A stretch of DNA of 64,000 nucleotides. Origin: DATFRY01 sp035489015 (lineage in GTDB: Bacteria > Myxococcota_A > Polyangia > Haliangiales > Haliangiaceae). The DNA lies in contig DATHKR010000172.1 in NCBI GenBank assembly GCA_035489015.1, positions 1 through 64,000 on the forward strand, in the 5' to 3' direction. A program made the position numbers and the translations under genes. Positions 40,690 through 50,500 of this stretch are shown piece after piece (within the stretch, counting starts at the first letter, position 1; each line of letters starts with the position of its first letter). A model generated the notes under the pieces. That model was given only the letters and a program-made list of their open reading frames with translations, made no database searches and was not told where the DNA came from.

Positions 40690-43600
40690 ATGCTGCCCAG
40701 CAAGCTCACGTTCGCGCGCCTGCGAGGCGCTCTCTCGGTGACCGGACTGGTGGTGACCGCGGCCATGTCCACGGCCGCGCTCGCCGCCGGCGGCCCGGAG
40801 CCCGGCGCGGTGACCGCCGAGACGGTGAAGCTGCCGTCCGGGCCCGGCTCGGTGCGCGGGCTGGCCGACAACGCGTCGGTCAGCGCCTTCACCGGCCAGG
40901 TCCAGTACAGCGTGCCGATCGACCTGCCGACCGCCGCGGGCGCGCTGGCCCCGACGCTGTCGCTCGGCTACGACGGTGGCCTCGGCAACGGCCCGCTCGG
41001 GGTCGGCTGGAGCATCTCGCAGGCCGGCATCCGCCGCTCGCTCCGGCTCGGGGTGCCGTCGTACGACGACACCGACGAGATCGAGGTGATCGGCCTGGCC
41101 GGCGGCCAGCTCATCGCGGTGCCGGACGGCTACCGGGTCGAGGGTCAGGGCAACGGGCTGACCGGCTCCGCGGTCGACGGCGGCTACGAGCTGACCGACG
41201 ACAGCGGGACGGTCTACCGGTTCGGCACCAGCGCGGGCGCGCGCAAGGCGTCGAGCGCCGAGGTGGCGGTCTGGTACCTCGCGCAGGTCGAGAACGTGGC
41301 CGGGCAGACGATCGACTACCGCTACCACCAGGATCTCGGCGAGGTCTATCTCGACGCGATCGAATGGGGCCCGACCATCGCCGGGGCCCGCGCCTACAAG
41401 GCCGAGATGATCTACCAGGCCCGGCCCGACTCGGTGGTCAGCTTCCGGACTGGCTTCCGGGTCGAGACCGCCCAGCGCCTCAGCCGGGTGCGGGTGTGGT
41501 CGGCCGGCGGCGTCCGCACCGTCCTGGTTCTCACCTACGACCAGGGCTTCGCCCTGTCGCGCCTGCACGGCGTGCGGGAGACCAGCGCCAGCGGCGCCGA
41601 CGCGATGCCGGAGCTGACCTTCACCTACGCCGCGGCTCAGACCGGCCAGCTGGCGGCGATCCCCGGCCTGGACGGCTGGGCGCTCAACCTCCAGGGCACG
41701 AGCCTCTTCGACGTCGATCAGGACGGCGCGATGGATCTCCTGCGCCTGACCGTCAGCGGGCACAGCTTCCGGCCGAACATCGGCGGCCAGTTCGGCCCGG
41801 TCCAGCCGGTCCCCGGCGCCGCGTCGGCCTCGCTCGACAAGGTGCGCCTGCTCGACATGACCGGCGACTCCGCCGCCGAGATGGTGTGGCAGCAGGGCTC
41901 GCAGTGGCGGATCTTCCAGCTCATCCCCGGCGCCGGCGGGCCAAGCTGGGTCGCGGCCGGCAGCCTGGGCGGGGCCAACAACGTCCCGCTCGCCTCGGTC
42001 ACCATCGCCGACCTCGACGGCGACTACCGCATGGACGTGCTCCAGGTCGCCGGCAGCATGATGCAGGTCCGCATGGGTGGACCGGCCGGGCTCGACGCCC
42101 CGGTGGTCCGTCCGGCGATCGATCCGACGCGATCGTTCATCCAGCCCGGCAACGCCGCCACCCGCTTCAACGACATCAACGGCGACGGCCTGGTCGACGT
42201 GGTCTACCTGGCCTCGTCGGCCATGTACCTCTACCTGGGCCGCGGCGACGGCAGCTTCGAGAAGCTCCACGACCTGCCCTACCCGTGGACCGGCACGGTC
42301 GACGCCTCGCAGATCCACCTGGCCGATCTCAACCGCGATGGCCTGCTCGACGTCGCGGTGGTCCGGGCCGGCAACGTGGCCTGGCACCGCGGCCTGTGCG
42401 GTGGCGCGTTCGACACCGCCCCGGTCAGCCTGGCCCGACCGGCCGGCACCGACGGCAGCGTGGTCGTCGCGGTGGCCGACGCCAACGGCAACGGCTCCGA
42501 GGACCTGGTCTGGTCGTCCGACGCCGGCATGTGGATCCTCGACATGGCCGGCCCCACCACCGCCGGCATGCTGACCGCGGTCGAAAATGGCCTCGGCCAG
42601 CGCCAGCGCTTCGCCTACCAGGCCTCCACCCAGCTGGCCCTGGTCGCCGCCGCGGCCGGCGCGGCCTGGACCAGCACCGCGCCGATGTCGATGCCGGTCG
42701 CGACTCGCAACGCGCTCGAGCTGGCCTCGGGCGAGCCGACCCGCTCCAATCGGCTCGACGTCCGCGACATCGTCTACGACCGCGACGAGCGCCGCTTCCT
42801 GGGCTTCCTCGAGTCGACCATCACCCGGCCCGATCCGGCCGACGGCGTTCCGGTCGCGCAGCAGGCCCGCCAGATCCAGCGCTTCGCGCCCGGCCTCGGC
42901 ATGGACCGGGCGATCCGCGGCCAGGTCGTCTACGAGCGGATCGAGAGCGGGGCCGGCGTGGTCCTGCGCGAGACCTTCCGCGACGTGGCCGCGGTCGCGG
43001 TCGCCGGCCTGCCCGACGAGGCGCGCCTTCGCCGCGCGATCAGCCGGTCGACCGAGGTCCATCACCTCGACGGGCTGACCACGCCGATCATCACGCGCAC
43101 CGAGCTCGAGCACGACGGCGAGGGCCGCGTCATCGTCGAGCGCTCGCTCGGCCGGCTCGACCTCGGCGGCGACGAGTCGATCACCCGCCGCCGCTACACC
43201 GACGGCGTCTCGGCCCGCGGCGTGCGCGACAAGATCTGCGAGGAGCGCCTGCTCGCCCCGGACCCGTCCGCCCCGGACGGCGAGGTGCTGGTCAATCACG
43301 CCCAGACGCTCTACGGCGACGCCACCTCGGTCGCGCCGCTGTGCGACGCCGGGGCCGGCTGGGTGCGCCTCACCCGGCGGTACCTCGCCTCCGAGACCCG
43401 CTGGGTCGACGTCGAGTCGGTGACGTACAACGCGGCCGGCGATCCAGTCCAGCGCACCGCGGCCGGCGTCACTCGCGATCTCGAGTACGACGCGAGCGGC
43501 CTCCACCCGGTCGCCGAGACCGTGCATCCATCGCCGACCCGCGCGCTCCGCTGGGAGATGACCTGGGACAACGTCCTCGGTCAGCCGACCCTGGTGCGGG

Positions 43601-46467
43601 AGGCCACCGGCGCCGCGGTGGCGGTGATCTACGACGGGCTGGGTCGGATCCGATCGATGGCCCAGAGCGGGACCAACCCGCACGTCCACTACCGCTACCA
43701 CCACACCGGGCCGCGCCCGTACAGCGAGACCTTCACCTACAACGGCCCGGCCACCGCGGTCCCCGCCCTGCCCGCCACCTGGTCGGCCACCGGCCAGTGG
43801 CAGCACGTGGTGATCGTGGCCGACAGCGCCGGCGAGCAGATGTTCCGCGCGGTCCGCCTGGCCGCCTCGCGCTGGCTGGTCACTGACCGGCAGGTGCGCG
43901 ACGCGATCGGCCGCCCGGTCGCGGTGGCCGAGCCGTTCGAGTGGCAGGGCACCCTCGACGGCCTGGTCGCGAGCGCGCTGCCGGCCGGCACCCCGACCCG
44001 GACCGCCACCTACGACGCGCTCGACCGCGTGATCGCCCAGGGCCTGCCGACCGGCGAGCACGCCACCCACGCCTATCGCCCGTTCGAGCTGACCGACACC
44101 GCCGACGGCCTGTCGCCGGTCGTCTCGGTCCTCGACGGAGAGGGGCGCGTGCTGCGCACCTCGCGCACCGTGAACGGCGCGGCCGAGTCGGTCGAGGCGA
44201 CCTACGACGCGGCCGGCCTGCTCACCTCGATGCGGCTCCCCACCGCCGGCGGCGCGGTCGAGCACCGCTACGAGTACGACTCGCTCGGCCGCCTGGTGTT
44301 CGCGACCGATCCGGACATCGGCGACCGCCTGTTCGACTACGAGGACAGCGGCCGGCTGATCCAGCAGACCAACGGCGCCGGCCAGACCATCGCGTTCGCG
44401 TACGACGGCGCCGGCCGGCTCACCACCATGACCGACAGCGACGGGCAGGCGATCGTCTACCACTACGACGACGCGCTCGATCCGACCGCCTTCCCGTACA
44501 CCGCCGGGCGGCTGGCCTGGATCGAGGAGCCGACCGGACGGGTCCAGATCGGCTACGACCGCGACGGCGAGGAGGCGCGCTTCCGCCGCACCGTCGGCGG
44601 CCGCACGGCGGAGCGGAGCACCACGCGCGCCGCGTCCGGCCTGGCCCTGGCGGTCGACGACGGCGACGGCTTCTCGTTCGACCTGGCCTACGACCCGGCC
44701 GGGCGCCTCACCCGGGTCGGCGACTTCTGGCAGGTCGAGGAGCAGGACGCCGCCGGGCGCTCCCTGCGCGAGCGGTTCGGCAACGGCGTGGTCCAGACCT
44801 GGCAGCGCGACGCGCTCGGCCGCTCCAGGCGCCTGCGCGTGCTCGCTCCGGCCGGTGACGCCCTCTACAGCGTCCAGGTCGGCCTCCACGCCACCGGCGC
44901 GATCGCCTCGGTGGCCGATCAGGATGGCGTCGGCCTCGATCACTCGGCCGCCTTCACCTACGACGGCGGCGGCCGCCTGACCTCGGCGCGGATCGGCGCC
45001 AGCCCGACCCCGTACCAGTTCGCCTACCAGTACGACGGCCTGCAGAACATGATCCGGCGCGAGGCGCACGGCCCGACCGCGCTCGGCATCGTGACCGGCG
45101 CCTACCACCACGGCGAGCCGGACGCGGGCGGCAACCCGACCGGACCGCGCCAGCTGACCTCGATCGTCCCGGACGCCGCCGCCGGCAGCCCGCCCGGCGC
45201 GACCGCGATGACGTTCGACTACGACGCCGCCGGCCGCATGGTGCGCGAGGGGACGACCGAGCTCGAGTACGACGGCTTCGATCGGCTCATCCGCGTCAGC
45301 GGCCTGCCGATCGGCTCCGGCCAGGTCACCCACGACTACGGCTACGACGGCCTGCGGGTCCGCACCGTCGAGCCCGACGGGCTCGGCACCACCTGGTTCA
45401 CCCAGGACGTGTCCGAGACCGACGACGGCGTCCGCCGCATCGACGTGAAGCTGGGCGATCGCCTGATCGCCCGGGTCACCCGCGATCCGGTCGCCGAGGG
45501 CGCGGCCGGCGCGGCCACCGCGGCCCGCGGCGTGCGCGCCGCCCACGTCCTCGGGGCCGCCCTCGTGGTCGCCGGCTTCCTGCTGCTCCTCGCCGCGCTG
45601 CTGGTCCCGCGCGGTCGTCGCGGCCGGCTTCGCCCGGCGATCGGCGCGGCCACGCTCCTCGCGCTGGCGCTGGCCAGCTGCCAGGGCACGACCGGTCTCG
45701 GCACCATCGCGTCCCACACCACCAGCCAGACGCTCTACTACCACGCCGCGATCGGGGCCGGCCCGTCGCTCATCACCCGCGAGGATGGCACCGTCTTCGA
45801 CGAGCGCCGCTACGAGCCGTTCGGCGCGACCATCGACTCCTACCGGACGCTGCCGGGCGGCGGCAGCGAGGTCGGCCCGGTCGACCTCACCCGCGATCCG
45901 CACGACATCCACAACAAGGAGCGCGACCCGGCCACCGGCTGGAGCTACCAGGGCGCGCGCTGGATGGCGCCCGAGATCGCGGCCTGGACGGTGCCGGATC
46001 CGCCGGTCAAGGCGCCCGACCCGGTCTTCATGACCGCGCCGTGGGCGCTCCATCCCTACCAGTTCGTCCAGCAGAACCCGGTCTTCTACTGGGATCCGGA
46101 CGGGCAGCAGCCGGCGCCGCAGGACTACATGCCCGACTCGGTCAAGGGCTACAAGGACGCGGCCGAGGCCAACTACACCGCCAAGGGGATCATCACCAGG
46201 ACGGTCCGCGCGGCCGCGGACATCGCGCCCGACGTGGTGGACGGCGCCACGCCGTTCGCCGAGGCGCTGCCGATCGTCGGCACCTATCTCCTCTTCAAGA
46301 GGGGCGAGTACTTCTGGGGGACGATCAGCGCGATCGTCGACGTCGCCAGCCTCATCCCGCTGGTCGCCGAGGCGCGGATCGCGGTCGTCGGCGGCAGGAC
46401 CACCGTCACGCTCGCCCGCACGACCATCGCGGTCGAGCGGGTCGCGGTGACCACGGAGCGGGTCGCG
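40690..46467 (+). repeat. Long duplicated block, copy A (RHS 3 shell)
   Basis: The shell and pre-toxin parts of RHS gene 3 are closely similar at the DNA level to those of RHS gene 4. Stretches are nearly identical, for example around 42304-42350 versus 49160-49210. Similarity ends abruptly near the TTERVA codons, just before the unique toxin tail. Confidence 0.7.
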
Positions 46468-46851
46468 GTCGCGGCCGCCAGACCGGCCGTCGCGGCCGCC
46501 AAGGTGACCGCGGCGGCGGCCAAGCCGATCGGCTGGACCGGCAAGATCGGCGAGGCCATCCTCAAGAAGCTCGGCGGCCAGTCGCAGGTCTTCTTCAGGA
46601 CCTCACGAGGAGGTCGCTACATCGATCAGCTCGTGAACGGCGTGGCCCACGAGTCCAAGGTGGGCCGCATGGCGCTCACCAAGAAGATCGAGGCGCAGGT
46701 GCTCAAGGATGCCGAGCTGGTCAGCACCGGTCAGGTCAAGGAGGCGGTCTGGCACTTCTTCACCAGCCCGCAGACCGGATTGGTCGGCCCGACCGGGCCG
46801 CTCGAGAAGCTCCTGAACGAAAAAGGCATCAAGATTCTCATCAACCAGTGA
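40690..46851 (+). CDS. SpvB/TcdB-RHS protein 3 with PD-(D/E)xK-like nuclease C-terminus
   Basis: A 2,053-residue paralogue with the shared shell architecture, internal LALASC (Cys1664) and end motif YWDPDG (D1802). After the shell comes a hydrophobic helical pre-toxin segment shared with copy 4 (DYMPDSVKGYKDAAEANY to VAEARIAVVGG). The unique tail has RYIDQLVNG, then HESK and VWHFF. D1979 with E1988-S-K1990 fits a restriction-endonuclease-fold (PD-(D/E)xK) toxin. Start ATG 40690 has GGAGGA 6 bp upstream and a typical Sec signal. A small gene follows after 11 bp in the position of an immunity gene. The nuclease call rests on motif pattern only. Confidence 0.85.
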   Translation: MLPSKLTFARLRGALSVTGLVVTAAMSTAALAAGGPEPGAVTAETVKLPSGPGSVRGLADNASVSAFTGQVQYSVPIDLPTAAGALAPTLSLGYDGGLGNGPLGVGWSISQAGIRRSLRLGVPSYDDTDEIEVIGLAGGQLIAVPDGYRVEGQGNGLTGSAVDGGYELTDDSGTVYRFGTSAGARKASSAEVAVWYLAQVENVAGQTIDYRYHQDLGEVYLDAIEWGPTIAGARAYKAEMIYQARPDSVVSFRTGFRVETAQRLSRVRVWSAGGVRTVLVLTYDQGFALSRLHGVRETSASGADAMPELTFTYAAAQTGQLAAIPGLDGWALNLQGTSLFDVDQDGAMDLLRLTVSGHSFRPNIGGQFGPVQPVPGAASASLDKVRLLDMTGDSAAEMVWQQGSQWRIFQLIPGAGGPSWVAAGSLGGANNVPLASVTIADLDGDYRMDVLQVAGSMMQVRMGGPAGLDAPVVRPAIDPTRSFIQPGNAATRFNDINGDGLVDVVYLASSAMYLYLGRGDGSFEKLHDLPYPWTGTVDASQIHLADLNRDGLLDVAVVRAGNVAWHRGLCGGAFDTAPVSLARPAGTDGSVVVAVADANGNGSEDLVWSSDAGMWILDMAGPTTAGMLTAVENGLGQRQRFAYQASTQLALVAAAAGAAWTSTAPMSMPVATRNALELASGEPTRSNRLDVRDIVYDRDERRFLGFLESTITRPDPADGVPVAQQARQIQRFAPGLGMDRAIRGQVVYERIESGAGVVLRETFRDVAAVAVAGLPDEARLRRAISRSTEVHHLDGLTTPIITRTELEHDGEGRVIVERSLGRLDLGGDESITRRRYTDGVSARGVRDKICEERLLAPDPSAPDGEVLVNHAQTLYGDATSVAPLCDAGAGWVRLTRRYLASETRWVDVESVTYNAAGDPVQRTAAGVTRDLEYDASGLHPVAETVHPSPTRALRWEMTWDNVLGQPTLVREATGAAVAVIYDGLGRIRSMAQSGTNPHVHYRYHHTGPRPYSETFTYNGPATAVPALPATWSATGQWQHVVIVADSAGEQMFRAVRLAASRWLVTDRQVRDAIGRPVAVAEPFEWQGTLDGLVASALPAGTPTRTATYDALDRVIAQGLPTGEHATHAYRPFELTDTADGLSPVVSVLDGEGRVLRTSRTVNGAAESVEATYDAAGLLTSMRLPTAGGAVEHRYEYDSLGRLVFATDPDIGDRLFDYEDSGRLIQQTNGAGQTIAFAYDGAGRLTTMTDSDGQAIVYHYDDALDPTAFPYTAGRLAWIEEPTGRVQIGYDRDGEEARFRRTVGGRTAERSTTRAASGLALAVDDGDGFSFDLAYDPAGRLTRVGDFWQVEEQDAAGRSLRERFGNGVVQTWQRDALGRSRRLRVLAPAGDALYSVQVGLHATGAIASVADQDGVGLDHSAAFTYDGGGRLTSARIGASPTPYQFAYQYDGLQNMIRREAHGPTALGIVTGAYHHGEPDAGGNPTGPRQLTSIVPDAAAGSPPGATAMTFDYDAAGRMVREGTTELEYDGFDRLIRVSGLPIGSGQVTHDYGYDGLRVRTVEPDGLGTTWFTQDVSETDDGVRRIDVKLGDRLIARVTRDPVAEGAAGAATAARGVRAAHVLGAALVVAGFLLLLAALLVPRGRRGRLRPAIGAATLLALALASCQGTTGLGTIASHTTSQTLYYHAAIGAGPSLITREDGTVFDERRYEPFGATIDSYRTLPGGGSEVGPVDLTRDPHDIHNKERDPATGWSYQGARWMAPEIAAWTVPDPPVKAPDPVFMTAPWALHPYQFVQQNPVFYWDPDGQQPAPQDYMPDSVKGYKDAAEANYTAKGIITRTVRAAADIAPDVVDGATPFAEALPIVGTYLLFKRGEYFWGTISAIVDVASLIPLVAEARIAVVGGRTTVTLARTTIAVERVAVTTERVAVAAARPAVAAAKVTAAAAKPIGWTGKIGEAILKKLGGQSQVFFRTSRGGRYIDQLVNGVAHESKVGRMALTKKIEAQVLKDAELVSTGQVKEAVWHFFTSPQTGLVGPTGPLEKLLNEKGIKILINQ

Positions 46852-46862
46852 GAGGAGCCGCC

Positions 46863-47438
46863 TTGCCCTACTCGATCATCCAGCCGCCCTTCAGCTTCGA
46901 CTTCAAGACCATGCCGAAGCCGGAGCTCAAGGCCTACTTCGCCTGGTTCATGCAGGTGATGCCCGAGCGGATCGCCGGGCTGGAGGCGGCGGTCCAGGCC
47001 AGCGCGCCGTCCTGGCGGGCCGACGAGTCGCCCGACTCGCTCGTCGGGCTGGGCGAGTGGTTCGACGGACAGGTGGAGGAGCGGGCGCGCTCGGAGGAGG
47101 AGGTCGAGGAGGTGAAGGCCGGGCTGAGCTTCCCGATCGAGGTGCCCGGCCAGGAGCTGACCAATCGCACCTTCTCGCTGGCGATGGACATCGGCATGTA
47201 CTTCGGCCGGGTCGTCCTCGCCGGCGTGCCCGGGACCCGGTGGGACCAGTCGCTCAAGAACGCGCGCCTCGCCGACCACGGCCAGCCGGTCGTGGCCGGC
47301 GCCGGCGCGGTCCCGCTCAACCCGGTCCGGATCGCGGTGACGCTCGCCTACGGGATCGCGGACCGGAGCCAGCGCGGCGGCCCCCGCCTGCGCGAGCTGT
47401 ACGACGTGTGGAGACGGATGCTCGGCCCGGGCGCCTAG
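46863..47438 (+). CDS. Candidate immunity protein for RHS 3
   Basis: A 191-residue protein starting with TTG, with AGAGGAG spaced 5 bp upstream and only 11 bp after RHS gene 3. It has no signal peptide and no membrane helix, so it would act in the cytoplasm. An acidic helical stretch (about residues 60-85, rich in Glu) could mimic DNA and suit a nuclease inhibitor. I do not recognise the family. Position right after a swapped C-terminal toxin domain is the main evidence. The longer open frame upstream is a shadow of RHS 3. Confidence 0.65.
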   Translation: MPYSIIQPPFSFDFKTMPKPELKAYFAWFMQVMPERIAGLEAAVQASAPSWRADESPDSLVGLGEWFDGQVEERARSEEEVEEVKAGLSFPIEVPGQELTNRTFSLAMDIGMYFGRVVLAGVPGTRWDQSLKNARLADHGQPVVAGAGAVPLNPVRIAVTLAYGIADRSQRGGPRLRELYDVWRRMLGPGA

Positions 47439-47513
47439 CACCTTCTTCGCGCCAAGCCACGACGGGGCGGAAATCGAACCGCGGACGCGTGTCCAAGGAG
47501 AATGGAGACCCTC

Positions 47514-50500
47514 ATGCCCAGCAGGCGGCAAACGCAGATCGAAGACAGACCCGGCTCCGCGCGCGGGTCGGCCCGCCGGGCCGGGACGCTCCGGGCGGCC
47601 CTCGTGGCCGCATCGCTGGCGACGCCGGCGACCGCGCTCGCCGCCGGCGGCCCCGCGCCCGGCGCGGTGACCGCGGAGACGGTGAAGCTGCCGTCCGGAC
47701 CCGGCTCGGTGCGCGGGCTGGCCGACAACGCACAGGTCAGCGCGTTCACCGGCCAGGTCCAGTACGGCGTGCCGATCGAGCTGCCGGCCGGGCCGGGCGG
47801 GCTGGCCCCGGCGCTGTCGCTCGGCTACGACGGCAGCCTCGGCAATGGCCCACTCGGAGTCGGCTGGAGCATGGCGCAGGCCGGCGTCCGCCGCTCGCTC
47901 CGGCTGGGCGTGCCGTCGTACGACGCCACCGACGAGCTCGAGGTGGTCGGCATCGCCGGCGGCCAGCTGGTCGCGGTCCCGGGCGGCTACCGGATCGAGG
48001 GGCGGGGCAACACGATGACCGGCCTCGCGGTCGGCGGCGGCTTCGAGCTGACCTCGGCCGACGGCTCGGTCTACCGGTTCGGCACCAGCGCCGGCGCGCG
48101 CAAGGCGTCGGGCGCCCAGGTGGCGGTCTGGTACCTCGAGCAGGTCCGCGACGTGGCCGGGCAGACGATCGACTACCGCTACCACCAGGACCTCGGCGAG
48201 GTGTACCTCGACGCGGTCGAATGGGGCCCGACCATCGCGGGGGCCCGCGCCTACAAGGCGGAGATGATCTATCAGGCCCGGCCCGACTCGGTGGTGAGCT
48301 TCCGGACCGGCTTCCGGGTCGAGAGCGCCCAGCGCCTCAGCCGGGTGCGGGTGTGGTCGGGCGGCGCGGTCCGCATCAACGTGGATCTCACCTACGACCA
48401 GGACTTCGCCCTGTCGCGCCTGCACGGCGTGCGGGTGACCAGCGCCAGCGGCGCCGACGCGATGCCGGAGCTGACCTTCACCTACGCGGCGGCCCAGACC
48501 GGCCAGCTGACCTCGATCCCGGGCCTGGACGGCTGGGCCCTCAACTTCCAGGGCACGAGCCTCTTCGACGTCGACCTGGACGGCGCGATGGATCTCCTGC
48601 GCCTGACCGTCAGCGGGCACAGCTACCGGCGAAACATCGGCGGCCAGTTCGGCCCGGCCCAGCCGATCCCCGGCGCCGCCTCCGCCTCGCTCGACAAGGT
48701 GCGCCTCCTCGACACGACCGGCGACTCCGCCGCCGAGATGGTGTGGCAGCAGGGCTCGCAGTGGCGGATCTTCCAGCTCGTCCCCGGCGCCGGCGGACCC
48801 AGCTGGGTCGCGGCTGGCAGCCTGGGCGGGGCCAACAACGTCCCGCTCGCCTCGGTCACCGTCGCCGACATCGACGGCGACTACCGCATGGACGTGCTCC
48901 AGGTCGCCGGCAGCATGATGCAGATGCGCATGGGAGGGCCGACCGGGTTCGGCTCCCCGGTGCTGCGCCCGATGATCGATCCGGCTCGCTCGTTCATCCA
49001 GCCCGGCAACGCCGCCACCCGCTTCAACGACATCAACGGAGACGGCCTGGTCGACGTGGTCTATCTGGCCTCCTCGGCCATGTACCTCTACCTGGGCCGC
49101 GGCGACGGCAGCTTCGAGAAGCTCCACGACCTGGCCTATCCGTGGTCCGACACGGTCGACGCCTCGCAGATCCACCTGGCCGATCTCAACCGCGATGGCC
49201 TGCTCGACGTCGCGGCGGTCCGGGCCGGCAACCTGGCCTGGCACCGCGGCCTGGCCGGCGGGGTGTTCGACGTGACCCCGGTCAGCCTGGCTCGACCGGC
49301 CGGCACCGACGGCAGCGTGGTCGTCGCCGTCGCCGACGCCAACGGCAACGGCTCCGAGGACCTGGTCTGGTCGTCCGACGCCGGCATGTGGATCCTCGAC
49401 ATGGCCGGCCCGACCACCGCCGGCATGCTGACCGCGGTCGAGAACGGCCTCGGCCAGCGCCAGCGCTTCGCCTACCAGGCCTCGACCCAGCTCGCCCTGG
49501 CCGCCGCCGCGGCCGGCGCGGCCTGGACCAGCACCGCGCCGATGTCGATACCGGTCGCGACTCGCAACGCGCTCGAGCTGGCCTCGGGCGAGCCGGCCCG
49601 CTCCAACCGGCTCGACGTGCGCGACATCGTCTACGACCGCGACGAGCGCCGCTTCCTCGGCTTCCTCGAGTCGACCATCACCCGGCCGGATCCGGCCGAC
49701 GGCGCGCCGGTCGCCCAGCAGGCCCGCCAGGTCCAGCGCTTCGCCCCGGGCCTCGGCATGGACCGCGCCCTCCGCGGCCAGATCGTCTACGAGCGGATGG
49801 AGAGCGGGGCGGGCGTGGTCCTGCGCGAGGCCTTCCGCGACGTGGTCGCGGTCGCGGTCACCGGCCTGCCCGACGAGGCCCGCCTGCGGGTCGCCGTCCC
49901 GCTGTCGACCGAGGTGCACCACGTCGAGGGCCAGCCCACCGCGCTCGTCACGCGCACCGAGTTCGAGCACGACGGCGAGGGCCGGATCACCGTCGAACGC
50001 TCGCTCGGCCGGCTCGACCTCGGCGGCGACGAGTCGGTCACCCGCCGCCGCTACACCGACGGCGTCTCGGCCCGCGGCGTGCGCGACCAGCTGTGCGAGG
50101 AGCGCCTGCTCGCGCCGGATCCGGCCGCTCCGGCCGATCCAGCCGGCGAGGTCCTGGTCAGCCACGTCCAGACGCTCTACGGCGACGCCACCTCGATCGC
50201 GCCGCTGTGCGACGCCGGGGCCGGCTGGGTGCGCGCCACCCGCCACCTGCTCGCCTCCGAGGCGCGCTGGGTCGACGTCGAGTCGGTGACGTACAACGCG
50301 GCCGGCGACCCGATCCACCGCACCACCGCCGGTGTCACCCGCGATCTCGAGTACGACGCGAGCGGCCTCCACCCGGTCGCCGAGACGGTGCATCCGTCGC
50401 CGACCCGCGCGCTCCGCTGGGAGATGACCTGGGACGACGTCCTCGGCCAGCCGACCCTGGTCCGCGATGCGTCGGGTGCCGCGGTGGCGGTGACCTACGA